Positions 11,907 to 21,599 are shown, counted from the stretch's first letter. The stretch: DNA of 30,035 nucleotides from CAYVOX01 sp964453035 (GCA_964453035.1 CAYVOX010000026.1:1-30035); one strand, 5' to 3'. Numbers and translations: made by a program. The notes: a model not told the origin generated them from the sequence alone.

Positions 11907-12829
11907 TTTGGCAGGTAAGGGTTCCCGTAGAGCCGTTCCGCCAGGTTGCGCCCCGCACGCCCCAGCAGCATCCACAGCCACGAGCCGCGCAACCGCCAGG
12001 GTTGGCGCCGCCAGGCCTGCGCCACAAAGCGCCGGGCTGCGCCAAAATCTCCCGCCCAGAAGGAAGTATCGGCCGCGTAGGAATACACGTTCGCCATGGC
12101 GGTGGAGCGGGCAGCCTTCACCTCCGCAGGCAGGTCGGGCTTCTCAAACAGGCGGTCATACACCCGCACCAGTTCCACGCCAAAGCCCTTGATGCTCGCA
12201 ATGGATTTGGCTCCCCCGTGCAACCGCAGCGCCGCAAACTTTTGCGGCAGGTACTGCGCGTTGAAGTAAATGCCAGCCCGCAGCCAGTAATCGTAATCCA
12301 TCACGTAATGCAGGTTCTCATCCAGCCCGCCCAGCCGCTCCCACAGCCTGCGCCGGAAGAAAACCGCCGGCTGGGGGATGAAATCGCGCGCATCGCGCAC
12401 CAGGCTAAGATAATTGTACGCGCGCGCCGGGTAAGTGCCCGTCACCTGACCGTTGGCGTTGATGAAGTCGCAATCTCCGTAGAGCAGGTCCACCTGCGGG
12501 TGCTGCGCAAAGAACTCACCCACCAGGCGCAGCGCTCCGGCAGCGTAGAGGTCGTCCGAATTGAGATACGCCAGGATCTCCCCGCGCGCCTCGCTCCAAC
12601 CGGCGTTGATAGCAGCGCTCTGCCCCGTATCCGCCTGCGAGATCCAGCGCAGGCGGCTGCCGTAGGCCCGCAAAATCTCCAGCGTGCCGTCGGTTGAGAT
12701 GCCGTCGCGCACCACATAATCCAGCTCCGGGTATTCCTGCCCCAGCACAGAGTCAATCGTGGCGCGGATGAACGCCGCCTGGTTGAGCGTGGGGGTCACC
12801 ACCGAGATCACCGGAAGGCTGGTCATCAC
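11903..12829 (-). CDS. GT2-family glycosyltransferase
   Basis: The roughly 308-residue GT-A enzyme has the family landmarks SVVTPTLNQAAFI at the N-terminus, DGISTDGT (about 42-49), and LNSDD (89-93), which holds the metal-binding acidic pair, then a MDYDYWLRAG segment typical of WcaA/WcaE-like enzymes. It is cytoplasmic. The start is GTG 12829 or the next codon ATG 12826; both overlap the upstream stop (TGA at 12828-12826). It forms a tightly coupled trio with its two neighbours and is closely similar in layout to the second GT2 enzyme of the locus (16480-17382). Confidence 0.92.
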   Translation of the reverse strand: MMTSLPVISVVTPTLNQAAFIRATIDSVLGQEYPELDYVVRDGISTDGTLEILRAYGSRLRWISQADTGQSAAINAGWSEARGEILAYLNSDDLYAAGALRLVGEFFAQHPQVDLLYGDCDFINANGQVTGTYPARAYNYLSLVRDARDFIPQPAVFFRRRLWERLGGLDENLHYVMDYDYWLRAGIYFNAQYLPQKFAALRLHGGAKSIASIKGFGVELVRVYDRLFEKPDLPAEVKAARSTAMANVYSYAADTSFWAGDFGAARRFVAQAWRRQPWRLRGSWLWMLLGRAGRNLAERLYGNPYLPK

Positions 12830-15237
12830 GGCGCAAACCTGATGCGGTTCAATCTCACCAGCAGCGTGCGGGTATCCCCATTCGGCAGCTCAAATACATC
12901 GGCGCTGTCCAGCACATACATGCCAATCTCGTTCACCCCCTGCTTCAGCATGACGGGCAAACGCAACCTGCCGGAGGCCGTAAACTGCGCCGGGTACGTC
13001 TGGCTGAGTCCATCTGGCGTGAACACCTTGACCACCAGATTCCTCTCCCCATCCTGGCGCGAAGGCCCCGCATCCACCTCCAGCACCAGGCTGAACTGCA
13101 GGTCGGCATCCGCCAGCACGCGCATGCCAAAGCCCTGCACCTCGCCCCGCCCCAGCCAGTAGTAACCACCCTCCTGGTTTTGCTCCACGCCCCACTGCCC
13201 GCCCCAGGATTCGATCACCCCCACCGTTTGCGTTAGCGCCGGGTCGGTCAGGATGAAGCGGTTGGGGTCAGCGGCAGGGTACGGCAGGTCTTCGGGGGTG
13301 TTTTCCAGCGCCTGCTGATTCACCCGGTAAAGGGAGGTCTGGTCGAGGGCGGCAATCAACTCCAGGCCGGGCGGCAGGTTGATAAAGAATTGCTCCCGCG
13401 GTCCCACCACAAAAAATTCCGCCCCGGTCTCCTTCAAAATGGAAGTATCCCGGGCGGTAATGGCCTGGTCCACCTGCATCAACTCGCGCTGGAAGGCTTC
13501 GCCAAAGATGAGGTGCTCCAGCCCGTTTGGCCCCATTTTGACCGCCACCCGCGCCCCATCCGGGATCACTTCATCCACCTTGCGCGTGATGGCCTCCATG
13601 AACGGGGCGTTCATCGCCCGCAGCGCGATGCGGTCCCTGCCAAACACCGCGTTAGCCCCCACCAGAGGCTTAGCCTCGTTGCCAATCACGGTGATGAACA
13701 GGGTGGTCAGCGCCAGCAGCGCAACCCCCGCCGGGATGACCCAGCGGCGCGGATGGTACACAAACGCCAGCAAAGGCGCGGCGAGACCCACGCCCAACAC
13801 AAAATAACGCCCCTTGAACAGCGTCCAGCCCATCAGGTAGCACAGCGCGGCAAAAAAGCCCGTCCCCAGCGCCAGCAGCGCCAGCCAGTCATAGGCCCGC
13901 CTGCGAATGCCATTCACCAGTTGGACGAACACCACCGGCAAAAACACCAGGAAGCCCAACGGTCCAAACCAGCTTAAATCCTCGTGGATGCGCGTGGGCA
14001 GCGCCAGGATTTGCTGGACGGACATCTTGGCAAAATCCCCGCTCATTCCCAGCTCGCGAAACAACCTGCCAAAGACGCGCCGCTTGAGCTGCATGAATGG
14101 CTCATCCAGCGCAGACGGTAGACCGCTGCCGTCGAACATCTGGTAGGTGTAGAGCGCAGCATTGTGCAGGGCCGTCTCCATCCGCCCGCCAGCCAGCGCC
14201 GCCTCCAGGCTGCCCGTCTCGTACTGGCCGAAGGGGTGGCGGTAGGTGATGATATTCTGCGCATAGATGTAACCACCGAACAGCACCGTCCCCGCCAGGC
14301 AGGCCACCGCCCAGTTGCGCCACAGCCGCCACTGCTTCACCCCCCGGCTGAAGAACCACACTACCACCGCCAGGGCCAACCCGGGCAGCAGAAAAACAAA
14401 GGTCGTCTTGCTGCCCAGCGCCAGTCCAAACGCTGCGCCGGAGTAAACCAGGCTGCCGGGGCGGCCCTCAGCCAGCCCCAGCCTCAAAAAGTAAACACAG
14501 GCTAACGCAAACACCGTGACCGCCAGGTCATTCTGCGAGGTGGTGGATTGCAACACGACCTGCGGCAAGGTTAACCAAAGCAGCCCCGCAAAAAGGCTCT
14601 GCCGGTAACCTCCCCCCACCAGGCGCGCCAATCCGGCAATCGCCAGCGCGCTGAACAAAGCGCTGAACCACTGCACAAAGCCCGCCAGCCGGTCGCCGCC
14701 GGTGAACACCGCCCCCCACAGGATGCCCAGCTCCGCGTTGGGCGGAAAATTCACCTGACGGGTATCCAGCGTGGGCCAGCCAGCCAGGGTTTGATGCTGC
14801 ATCCAGTAGCCCACCCGCGGGAGGTGGTACACAAGGCTGTCGTAGTTGTTCTGCGGCAGCAGCAGAATTTGCAGCGCGCCCACCAGCAGGCTCGCCGCAA
14901 CCCCGCCCGCCAGCAGCCACAGCGGCAGGTCGCGCCAGGCAAAGCGCACCCCCCGCCAGATGCGCCACTTCCCGCCAGCGAACGGCCCAAGCAAGTCCGG
15001 GCAGCCCTGCTTGCGCCACAGCCACCAGGACGCAGCCGCCAGCGCCGCCCCGCACGCCAGGTAAACCGGCGCGCCTATCCCATTCAGCAGGCTGGCAGCC
15101 TGGCTGATGAGCACAATCTGAGCGTAGGCTGCCACAAACAACCCCAGGGCGTACCCCGCGCGCGAGGCAGGCCGCAGCAGCGCGTTGATAAACAACGCCC
15201 CGGCCAAAAGCAGCGCCAGCGCCGGTAAAATCAACAT
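12826..15237 (-). CDS. Large GT-C-like membrane glycosyltransferase
   Basis: The 803-residue protein has about a dozen membrane helices over residues 1-520 and a soluble C-terminal part. The first long outside loop carries QNNYDSLVYHLPRVGYW (130-145), where D133 matches the catalytic Asp position of GT39/PMT-like enzymes, and NFPPNAELG follows. Residues about 530-620 form a predicted alpha/beta module (VIPDGARVAV) and the last 150 residues a beta-rich domain ending in LNRIRFAP, possibly carbohydrate-binding. GT-C enzymes transfer sugar from polyprenyl phosphate on the outer face. GAGGG sits 4 bases before the ATG. The exact family is not assigned. Confidence 0.8.
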   Translation of the reverse strand: MLILPALALLLAGALFINALLRPASRAGYALGLFVAAYAQIVLISQAASLLNGIGAPVYLACGAALAAASWWLWRKQGCPDLLGPFAGGKWRIWRGVRFAWRDLPLWLLAGGVAASLLVGALQILLLPQNNYDSLVYHLPRVGYWMQHQTLAGWPTLDTRQVNFPPNAELGILWGAVFTGGDRLAGFVQWFSALFSALAIAGLARLVGGGYRQSLFAGLLWLTLPQVVLQSTTSQNDLAVTVFALACVYFLRLGLAEGRPGSLVYSGAAFGLALGSKTTFVFLLPGLALAVVVWFFSRGVKQWRLWRNWAVACLAGTVLFGGYIYAQNIITYRHPFGQYETGSLEAALAGGRMETALHNAALYTYQMFDGSGLPSALDEPFMQLKRRVFGRLFRELGMSGDFAKMSVQQILALPTRIHEDLSWFGPLGFLVFLPVVFVQLVNGIRRRAYDWLALLALGTGFFAALCYLMGWTLFKGRYFVLGVGLAAPLLAFVYHPRRWVIPAGVALLALTTLFITVIGNEAKPLVGANAVFGRDRIALRAMNAPFMEAITRKVDEVIPDGARVAVKMGPNGLEHLIFGEAFQRELMQVDQAITARDTSILKETGAEFFVVGPREQFFINLPPGLELIAALDQTSLYRVNQQALENTPEDLPYPAADPNRFILTDPALTQTVGVIESWGGQWGVEQNQEGGYYWLGRGEVQGFGMRVLADADLQFSLVLEVDAGPSRQDGERNLVVKVFTPDGLSQTYPAQFTASGRLRLPVMLKQGVNEIGMYVLDSADVFELPNGDTRTLLVRLNRIRFAP

Positions 15238-15309
15238 GCGTCCCTCGCTGGAATTGCCGTGGATTGTGCCGGGGTGGGTGTGCGCCGCTGTGACCGCATC
15301 ATGGCAGGT

Positions 15310-16476
15310 TTATCCCTTCCGCGCTCTCAAATACGGCATCGCTGCCACTTGAGAGTAAAATTCCATCGTCCGCCGTGCCGCATCCTCGCGGCTGAAGCCT
15401 TTCGCGCGCTGTTCAGCCATCTCGCGCAGCCGGTCGCGGCTCACCTCGCCCGCCGCCAGTTTGAGCATCGCCGCGCAAATCTCATCCACGTTGTAGGGAT
15501 CCACCAGCAGGGCGGCATCCCCGGCCACCTCCGGCAGGGAGGTGACGGTTGAGGTGATGACCGCCGCCGATTGCCCCATCGCCTCCAGCACCGGCATGCC
15601 AAAACCCTCAAAAATGGAAGGATAGATGAACGCAAAACAGTTGCGGTACCACCACAGCAATTCATCATCCTCAACGTAGCCGGTGAGGTGAATCATCTCC
15701 GCCAGCCCCGCCGAGGCATAGCGCCGGTGGAAATCCTCCATCAGCCAGCCCTGCCCGCCAATCAGCACCAGCGGCAGGGGATCCTCGGCGTTCATGCGGT
15801 AGCGGTCGTATGCCTCCACCAGCCGGGCGTGATTTTTGCGCGGCTCCAACGTGCCCACCGCCAGCCAGTAACGCCCGGAGTGGATAAATTCCGGCAGCTC
15901 GGGCGCCCTCACCGGCGATTGCGCCGTGAAGCGGTTGGTGGGATGCACAATCTGGATGCGCTCCGCAGGATAGTGCGGGAAGAATCTCAGAAAATCAGCC
16001 CGGCTCGCCTCCGAAATGGTGAGGATGCCATCCGCATTAAGGCTCGCCTTGGATGCCCCGTCAAAGCAGATGATGCGGTTCGATTCGGTCGTCCAGTCCG
16101 GTTCCACCATGAAGGCCAGGTCATACAGGGTGAAAACCAGCCTGGCCTGCTGCAGGCAGGTTGGACAGTAAAAGTTCAGCGCGTGCACCAAATCAGGGCT
16201 GCCCAGCCGCGCTTCGATATCCGCCGCGGGGTTGCGCCAGAAGCTGCGCATCTCCGCCGGGGTTTTCTGCCCGGCCCCCAGGTGATTCTTAAACCCGGGG
16301 ATCCTGGGGATGGTCTTTTCCCATTCCTGGTCCCAGTAGTATTCGCCGAAGGTCGGGTAGAGCGTGTAGGCGTTCTCCGCATCCAGTTCCAGCAGCGCCT
16401 GGATGAGGCTGAGGGCGTAAAAGCCGGTACCCGTCTTCTGCGAACCCGTCTGGCTGACGTCAAACCCGATTTTCAT
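15310..16476 (-). CDS. GT4-family glycosyltransferase (MtfB/WbdB-like)
   Basis: The 388-residue protein has an N-terminal half starting KIGFDVSQTGSQKTGTGFYAL, containing the glycine-rich acceptor loop. Its donor half has VGTLEPRKNHARLVEAY (207-223), with the Arg-Lys pair that binds the diphosphate, and PSIFEGFGMPVLEAMG (287-302), with the E-x7-E pair E291/E299. The EPRKN wording is typical of mannosyltransferases such as WbdB/MtfB, so a mannose donor (GDP-mannose) is plausible but not proven. Purine-rich AGAGGAAAG precedes the ATG. It follows the GT2 gene by only 3 bases. Confidence 0.92.
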   Translation of the reverse strand: MKIGFDVSQTGSQKTGTGFYALSLIQALLELDAENAYTLYPTFGEYYWDQEWEKTIPRIPGFKNHLGAGQKTPAEMRSFWRNPAADIEARLGSPDLVHALNFYCPTCLQQARLVFTLYDLAFMVEPDWTTESNRIICFDGASKASLNADGILTISEASRADFLRFFPHYPAERIQIVHPTNRFTAQSPVRAPELPEFIHSGRYWLAVGTLEPRKNHARLVEAYDRYRMNAEDPLPLVLIGGQGWLMEDFHRRYASAGLAEMIHLTGYVEDDELLWWYRNCFAFIYPSIFEGFGMPVLEAMGQSAAVITSTVTSLPEVAGDAALLVDPYNVDEICAAMLKLAAGEVSRDRLREMAEQRAKGFSREDAARRTMEFYSQVAAMPYLRARKG

Positions 16477-16479
16477 GAT

Positions 16480-17382
16480 TCACTTTCCTCTGATGGCCTG
16501 CTTAAAGTTGCCCCGCACCCAGGCGCAGGTGGGGCGCACAAGGCTGCCGGGCAGCCGCCCGTTCCAGCGCAGCGAGGCGTACCACGTGCAGGCGGTTGCC
16601 ACCAGGCTGAAGCGCAGCGCCCTGGCGCGGTCAATCTTCAGCGTATCGCCCACGGCATAGCCGTAGTTGTGCAGCCAGCGCTCCGGCACATGCCCCAGGT
16701 GGTGCTTGAGCATATCGTTGATCTCGCGGTGCACCTTCTCGCGGTTGCGCAGGGTTTTGTTCTGCGGGTAAAGCCGCGAACCCGCCAGCGTGACCGGCAG
16801 GTGGTGAAAGCGCGCCCCCTTCAGCCCCCAGCGCACCCACAGCTCATAATCCATGCAGGTGTTGTAAGTGATATCCAGCAGACCGTGCGCCGCGATGAGC
16901 CTTTTGCGGAAGAACAGCGCCGGCTGGCAGATGAAGCACACGTCAAACAGGCGCTGCAGGTTCCAGTCCTCGGTGTAGTACGCCTCCAGGATGTTATCCT
17001 GCTCGTCAATGTGATGGGCATCCCCATAGACGGCGTCCACCTCGGGGTGCTGGTCAAAGAAATCCAGCACAGTTTTTAGCGCCCCGGGATAATAAATATC
17101 ATCCGAGTTCAACCAGCCGATAAGCTCCGCGTTGGCTGCCAGAATGCCCTTGTTGACCCCGTCCGCCTGGCCTTTATCCGGCTCGGAAACCCACTGCAAG
17201 GCGCTGCCGTATTCCCGCAAAATATCCGTCGTTGCATCCGTGCTGCCGCCATCCATGATGATAAACTCCAGCGCCACCCCCTGGCTCAGCACACTCTCGA
17301 TGGTCCTGCGGATGTACTTGCCCTGGTTAAAAGAGGGCGTCACAATGGAGATGGCAGGTGGGGTGTTACCCGGTTGCGTCAT
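16480..17382 (-). CDS. GT2-family glycosyltransferase
   Basis: The 300-residue GT-A enzyme shows SIVTPSFNQGKYI, DGGSTDATT (44-52), SEPDKGQADG and LNSDDIYYPG (91-100), with the metal-binding acidic pair. It is of the same subtype as the GT2 enzyme at 11903-12829, suggesting an old duplication. The C-terminal end is rich in Trp and Arg (WYASLRWNG) and may lie against the membrane. GGAAAG about 9 bases ahead of the ATG is a fair ribosome-binding site. It is 17 bases downstream of the PIG-V-like gene. Confidence 0.92.
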   Translation of the reverse strand: MTQPGNTPPAISIVTPSFNQGKYIRRTIESVLSQGVALEFIIMDGGSTDATTDILREYGSALQWVSEPDKGQADGVNKGILAANAELIGWLNSDDIYYPGALKTVLDFFDQHPEVDAVYGDAHHIDEQDNILEAYYTEDWNLQRLFDVCFICQPALFFRKRLIAAHGLLDITYNTCMDYELWVRWGLKGARFHHLPVTLAGSRLYPQNKTLRNREKVHREINDMLKHHLGHVPERWLHNYGYAVGDTLKIDRARALRFSLVATACTWYASLRWNGRLPGSLVRPTCAWVRGNFKQAIRGK

Positions 17383-17398
17383 AGGTTCGCTTTCCTCG

Positions 17399-18595
17399 TT
17401 ATATCGCCAGCCAGTAAAACCTGACCCACGAAACCATCATCACCGCCATGAGTACAGCCGAAACAGCCAGCACCGTCCGGTCAACCATGCGGTTCTTGCC
17501 CCACAGGCTCAGGATGATGAACGCCGGGAAGAGCACCATCAGATAGCGCGCCGTGGAGTAGAAAATACCCGTTGAAAGAAACATGAAAATAGATAACAGG
17601 CAGTAAACGCCGTAGGCTTTGTGCGGCAGCCTGGTCAGCGCAACCAGCGCAAGCGCCAGGAAGATGAGCGTTAGCCCCTGGTTGATGGGTGTGTTGACCG
17701 GCACCGGCCCAATCGGGTTCAGGAACGTCTCCCAGGGCCACATGAACTGGTGGCTCCAGGCATCGTGGATTTGCACCGTGGCCCAAAAATCACCGGTGAT
17801 GGGCATGAGCCCCGCCAGGAAGAGCACCAGCCCCAGCGGCATCAGGCCAATCCACAGCACGTCCCATCGAATCTTGCGAAAATCCCAGTTGCGTTTTTCC
17901 ATGTACAGCACCGCCACGGCAACGGCAGCCGTCACCACGTTGGAGCGCGTCAGCGCCAGCAAAAACCCGCACGCCCCCGCCAGCCACCATTTATCGCGGG
18001 CCGCCGCCAGGAACATGCCCACCGAAAGCATCAGGTAGAGCGATTCCGTGTAGAAGCTGGAAAGGAAAAGGCTGGTCGGGAAGAACGCCAGGTACCAGGC
18101 CGAGCGGTCGGCGGTTGCATCGTCAAAGCCCATCTGCCGGATGAGCTTCGTCAGCAGCGTCAGGCTTACCGCAGCAAACAGGTTCGAGAGCGCAATGCCG
18201 CAAAACAGGATGAAATTCACCCCCGCGTTGGGCTTAATGCTTGAAACCAGCTTGACCAGGAACGGGTAGAGTGGGAAGAACGCAATGTTACTCTGCGTGG
18301 TTTCCGTATCGCCGCGCATATAGTAGCCGTACTTGACGATGGTGTAATACCACCCGGAATCATGCCGCGCCCACATGTCAATGAGAGGGTTTTCGCTGTA
18401 GGCGTAGCCCCGCGCCACCATCTCCTTCTCCGGGAAGAGCGGATTGGGCTCAAATGCCACAGCCACCAGCCCGATGACGATCAGCACCAGCCGCGAGATG
18501 AGCAGCGGCGGCAAAATTTTCACAAAATCGTCAAAGAAGGCGGCGCGAGCCTTTTGCCACATTTTTTGAGAGAGCGCCGGCATGGTGGAGAGCAT
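17399..18595 (-). CDS. PIG-V-like mannosyltransferase (GT-C)
   Basis: The 398-residue protein has about ten membrane helices and two motifs of the PIG-V/GPI-mannosyltransferase 2 family (GT76): WARHDSGWY (75-83) in the first outside loop, with the likely catalytic Asp, and FFPLYPFLV (106-114). STARYLMVLFPAFI near the C-terminus is also typical. In eukaryotes PIG-V uses dolichyl-phosphate mannose; bacterial relatives are thought to use polyprenyl-phosphate sugars on the outer face. AGAGG is 6 bases ahead of the ATG at 18595. The 57-base gap upstream is among the larger spaces inside the operon. Confidence 0.88.
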   Translation of the reverse strand: MLSTMPALSQKMWQKARAAFFDDFVKILPPLLISRLVLIVIGLVAVAFEPNPLFPEKEMVARGYAYSENPLIDMWARHDSGWYYTIVKYGYYMRGDTETTQSNIAFFPLYPFLVKLVSSIKPNAGVNFILFCGIALSNLFAAVSLTLLTKLIRQMGFDDATADRSAWYLAFFPTSLFLSSFYTESLYLMLSVGMFLAAARDKWWLAGACGFLLALTRSNVVTAAVAVAVLYMEKRNWDFRKIRWDVLWIGLMPLGLVLFLAGLMPITGDFWATVQIHDAWSHQFMWPWETFLNPIGPVPVNTPINQGLTLIFLALALVALTRLPHKAYGVYCLLSIFMFLSTGIFYSTARYLMVLFPAFIILSLWGKNRMVDRTVLAVSAVLMAVMMVSWVRFYWLAI

Positions 18596-18652
18596 TTAAA
18601 CCTCTAAGTGACCCTTCATTTTTATAAACGCACCTGTGTCATCTTGCGCCGG

Positions 18653-21055
18653 TCATTTCGCAACGTCCCCGGAGCCAAACGCCTCGCGGAAAACCTTCCA
18701 GTAAGCCTGTGCCCAGGCATGCCGGTCGCTGAACAATTTAGCGCGCGCCGCCCCGCGTGCCGTCAACACCTGGCCCAGGCGCGGGTCAGCTTCCAGCTCC
18801 TCAATTGCCCGGCAGATGTCATCCGGCTTGCGCGGGTCAAAATACAGGGCGGCGTCGCCCGCAATCTCCGGCAGGCTGGTGCAATTGGCGCACAACACCG
18901 GGATGCCGCAGTCCATCGCTTCCACCACCGGCATGCCAAAGCCCTCAAACAGCGAGGGGAAAATCAGGGCGCGGCTGCCGCGGGCCAGGGCGTTGAATTC
19001 GTCTTTGCTCACGAACCCCGGCATCACCACCCACTCACCCAGGCCCATCTGGCTCACCGCCTGCTCCAGCAGCTCTCGCCGCCCGCCCGGTGCGCCCGTC
19101 AGCGCCAGTTTAAGGCGGCTTTGCGGGTTCTTGCGGCGGTAAAGGTTGAAAGCCGTCAGCAGCATCAGGTGATTCTTGTGCGCCCAGTAGTTGGCCGGGT
19201 AAAACAGGTATTCACCCGCATTCAGCGCGTACTTTTCCAGGTGCGCCCGGGCCTGCTCAGGCTCCACCGGATCAATGCGGTTAATCAGGCTGTTATGGAT
19301 GGTCACCAGCTGGTCGGGGTAAACCTGCATCTTTTCCAGCAGGGTCTGGCGGGTGAATTCGGAAATGCACACCAGCCGGTCGGCCACCGCGCAGGATTGC
19401 CTGAGGTGCTTTTCCAGGTGGAAAAGCTCCTCGTGGGTGAAAAACTCCGGGTAGTATTGCGACTGGATATCATGCACCAGGATGACGATGGGGATATCCT
19501 CTTGGTAATAGAACGGCGCCGTGAAGGGGCAAAAAACCAGGTCGGCGTTGAGCGTTTTGAGCAGGTTGGTCACCGAAACCACCTCAACCTTGCGCCGGTA
19601 AAGCCGCGCCACCTTCTCGCGCACCTGGCGCGGCGCCAGCCGCCCCAGCTTCCTCAAAAAGCCGCGCGCCGCCGCCGCCCGCTGAATTTCCTTCTGCTCG
19701 CTCTGCGGGTTGTTCACGCACAGGCGCGTCACGTTCTCTGCATCCAGCACCGCCAGCTCATCATGCGAAACCTGCGAGGTGAACAACACGTACTGGCACT
19801 GCGGCGCCACCTCGCGGCTCAACAGGCGGATGAGCTCCAGCGCCAGGGGTTTAGCGCCGCCGTTGGCTCCGCCCGGCAAAATGGGCGTCAGGTCCACCAC
19901 AATCTTCTTGAGAGGCTGCCCGGCGCGGCTGCTCTTCTTGCCCGCGCCCGGGATGGGTTTGATTTTCTTGTACTCCTGGTGAAACCAGCTAAAGCGCCCC
20001 AACTTGCGCAGCATCTGGTAGGTGCGGTTCTTCATTAACCCATCCAACACTGCCTGGTAGCGCTGACTCAGCACCTGGTGAGCCAGCAGTTGAGCTTGCG
20101 TCTCCCTCAACTGTTTTTGCGCCGCGTGCAATTGCTCCGCCTGCTGCTGGCGACTGGCTTCCGCCTGTTGCAGCAGCTCTTCCAGATGCGCCGCCCTGGA
20201 GGAAAGATCCAGCAAAGCCAGCACGGGCCTGGTTTGCGGGTGCGCCAGCAGGTACTGCTCAAGTTGCCCGGCGGTCAGCGGGTTCATCGCCTGGTTGGAG
20301 GCAAAACAAAACTGGTCGTACTGTCCAAAGTAGGCCGGCCTGAAGCTGGCGTGGGGCAGCCCGGCGGCTTTCAGCAGCCCGGCCAGTGCCCCGCGGCTGT
20401 AGAGGAAGAGATGCTCCTCCGGCAACAGCATGTTGAGAAAGGGATGCTGCGCCTGGGCCAGCTCGGCAAAGCGCTTTCCGGCGGGCAGGCACGGCGTCTG
20501 GATGACCATCACGCCGCCGGGTTTAAGCAGCTCCGCGCACTGGCGCATGAAGCTGAGCGGGTCGGGCACGTGCTCAATCACATCCATCAAAATGACCAGA
20601 TCCAGCGTGCCCTCGCCCACCCCCGCTTGCGAAAGTTCAGCCGCCTTAACCGGCACGTTGAAGGTGGTGCGGGCAAAATCCACCACCCAGGGGCTCAGGT
20701 CAATGCCGCTGGCATCAAAACCCACCTGGCGCAGGGCGCTCACCAGCCCGCCGTGCGAGCAGCCAATTTCAAGCGCGGCGCCCGGCGGCTGCCTGAAGGA
20801 TAGAATCTCCTTCACCCAGTAGGGGATGCGGTCCAAAAAGTCGCTGCGGGCGCGCGTGTAAATATCCGGGTTACCCTGGCTGGCCTGGCGTTCCACAAAG
20901 TAATCCTGCCCGTAGAAGTGATTTTGCGCATCCTGGCGCGGCTCGCCGCCCCACAGCAAGGTCTGGCAGGCGGGGCACAGGTAATACTCCCCCGAAAACG
21001 GTTCAAGGTATTCATTTCCACACCAGCAGCCCCGGTTTGGCAGCCTTTCACCCAT
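18653..21055 (-). CDS. Fusion: Zn-ribbon-like + SAM methyltransferase + coiled coil + GT4 glycosyltransferase
   Basis: The 800-residue protein joins four parts. Residues 10-30 hold a CxC...CPxC set that may bind zinc. Residues about 85-250 are a class I SAM methyltransferase (LEIGCSHGG at 95-103, LVILMDVIEHVPDP at 153-166). Residues about 285-345 are Gln/Glu/Leu/Ala-rich with heptad character, a likely coiled coil. Residues about 383-800 are a GT4 transferase (VVDLTPILPGGANGG, YPANYWAHKNH, PSLFEGFGMPVVEA). The layout recalls WbdD-type chain terminators, where a methyltransferase and a coiled-coil ruler set polysaccharide length, but here a transferase replaces the kinase. ATG 21055 is chosen (overlap with the acyltransferase stop, AGAGG 9 bases upstream); the frame itself opens to 21271. 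Confidence 0.88.
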   Translation of the reverse strand: MGERLPNRGCWCGNEYLEPFSGEYYLCPACQTLLWGGEPRQDAQNHFYGQDYFVERQASQGNPDIYTRARSDFLDRIPYWVKEILSFRQPPGAALEIGCSHGGLVSALRQVGFDASGIDLSPWVVDFARTTFNVPVKAAELSQAGVGEGTLDLVILMDVIEHVPDPLSFMRQCAELLKPGGVMVIQTPCLPAGKRFAELAQAQHPFLNMLLPEEHLFLYSRGALAGLLKAAGLPHASFRPAYFGQYDQFCFASNQAMNPLTAGQLEQYLLAHPQTRPVLALLDLSSRAAHLEELLQQAEASRQQQAEQLHAAQKQLRETQAQLLAHQVLSQRYQAVLDGLMKNRTYQMLRKLGRFSWFHQEYKKIKPIPGAGKKSSRAGQPLKKIVVDLTPILPGGANGGAKPLALELIRLLSREVAPQCQYVLFTSQVSHDELAVLDAENVTRLCVNNPQSEQKEIQRAAAARGFLRKLGRLAPRQVREKVARLYRRKVEVVSVTNLLKTLNADLVFCPFTAPFYYQEDIPIVILVHDIQSQYYPEFFTHEELFHLEKHLRQSCAVADRLVCISEFTRQTLLEKMQVYPDQLVTIHNSLINRIDPVEPEQARAHLEKYALNAGEYLFYPANYWAHKNHLMLLTAFNLYRRKNPQSRLKLALTGAPGGRRELLEQAVSQMGLGEWVVMPGFVSKDEFNALARGSRALIFPSLFEGFGMPVVEAMDCGIPVLCANCTSLPEIAGDAALYFDPRKPDDICRAIEELEADPRLGQVLTARGAARAKLFSDRHAWAQAYWKVFREAFGSGDVAK

Positions 21056-21584
21056 CGTGCCCATCCTCTGCCGTTGGAACAGGAATCTCCCTGACCTTCT
21101 GGGCCGGGTGCCCCGCAACAACAGTGAACGGCGGCACATCGCAGGTGACCACAGCCCCAGCCGCCACCACGGCATGCCTGCCAATCCGGCACGGCCCGAG
21201 GATGGTGGCGTTGCTGGCAATCCAGGCGCCCTCCTGCACAATGATATCGCGCCCCACCTGCGGAATGGCATCCTGCCGCTCGCGGTTAAAGCGCTTATAG
21301 TCGTGCGTGCCCGTCAGCAGGCAGACGTTATGCCCAAAAAATACGTAATCCTCAATGAAAATCTCGCCCGAAGTCACATTCAGCAGCGCGTTGTTGAGCA
21401 CTGCCGTGGCGGCAACGTGCAAGCGCGCCTCGTCGCCAAAGACAATCCGCTCATAAATGAGATAGTGGCGCACATACTCCGCCAGCGCCGAGTCCGGCGT
21501 TAGCAACTCCTCGCGAACGTACACCCGCAAGAAGGGAGTCAACAGTTGCATCCCCAGTTTTTTTAGAGCAGATCTCAGCCCCAT
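21048..21584 (-). CDS. Hexapeptide-repeat acyltransferase (WbbJ-like)
   Basis: The 178-residue protein has left-handed beta-helix hexapeptide repeats in its C-terminal half (VGRDIIVQEGAWIASNATILGPCRIG, then AVVAAGAVVTCDVPPFTVVAGHPAQKV), the signature of the LbH O-acetyltransferase group. The His in LTGTHDYKRF is in the catalytic position for CatB/LacA/WbbJ relatives. It would O-acetylate a sugar of the polysaccharide. AGGAGG precedes the ATG by 8 bases. It lies 15 bases after wzt and overlaps the fusion gene by 8 bases. Confidence 0.9.
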   Translation of the reverse strand: MGLRSALKKLGMQLLTPFLRVYVREELLTPDSALAEYVRHYLIYERIVFGDEARLHVAATAVLNNALLNVTSGEIFIEDYVFFGHNVCLLTGTHDYKRFNRERQDAIPQVGRDIIVQEGAWIASNATILGPCRIGRHAVVAAGAVVTCDVPPFTVVAGHPAQKVREIPVPTAEDGHDG

Positions 21585-21599
21585 GCCCGCGCCTCCTGG

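Noticed and set aside
15571..17079. 502-codon plus-strand ORF
   Set aside because: It lies wholly opposite two well-recognised glycosyltransferase genes, is rich in Arg, His, Gln and Pro as expected for the complement of GC-rich code, and shows no family motif.
18608..20038. 476-codon plus-strand ORF
   Set aside because: It is antisense to the GT4 half of the fusion protein with the same shadow-like composition.
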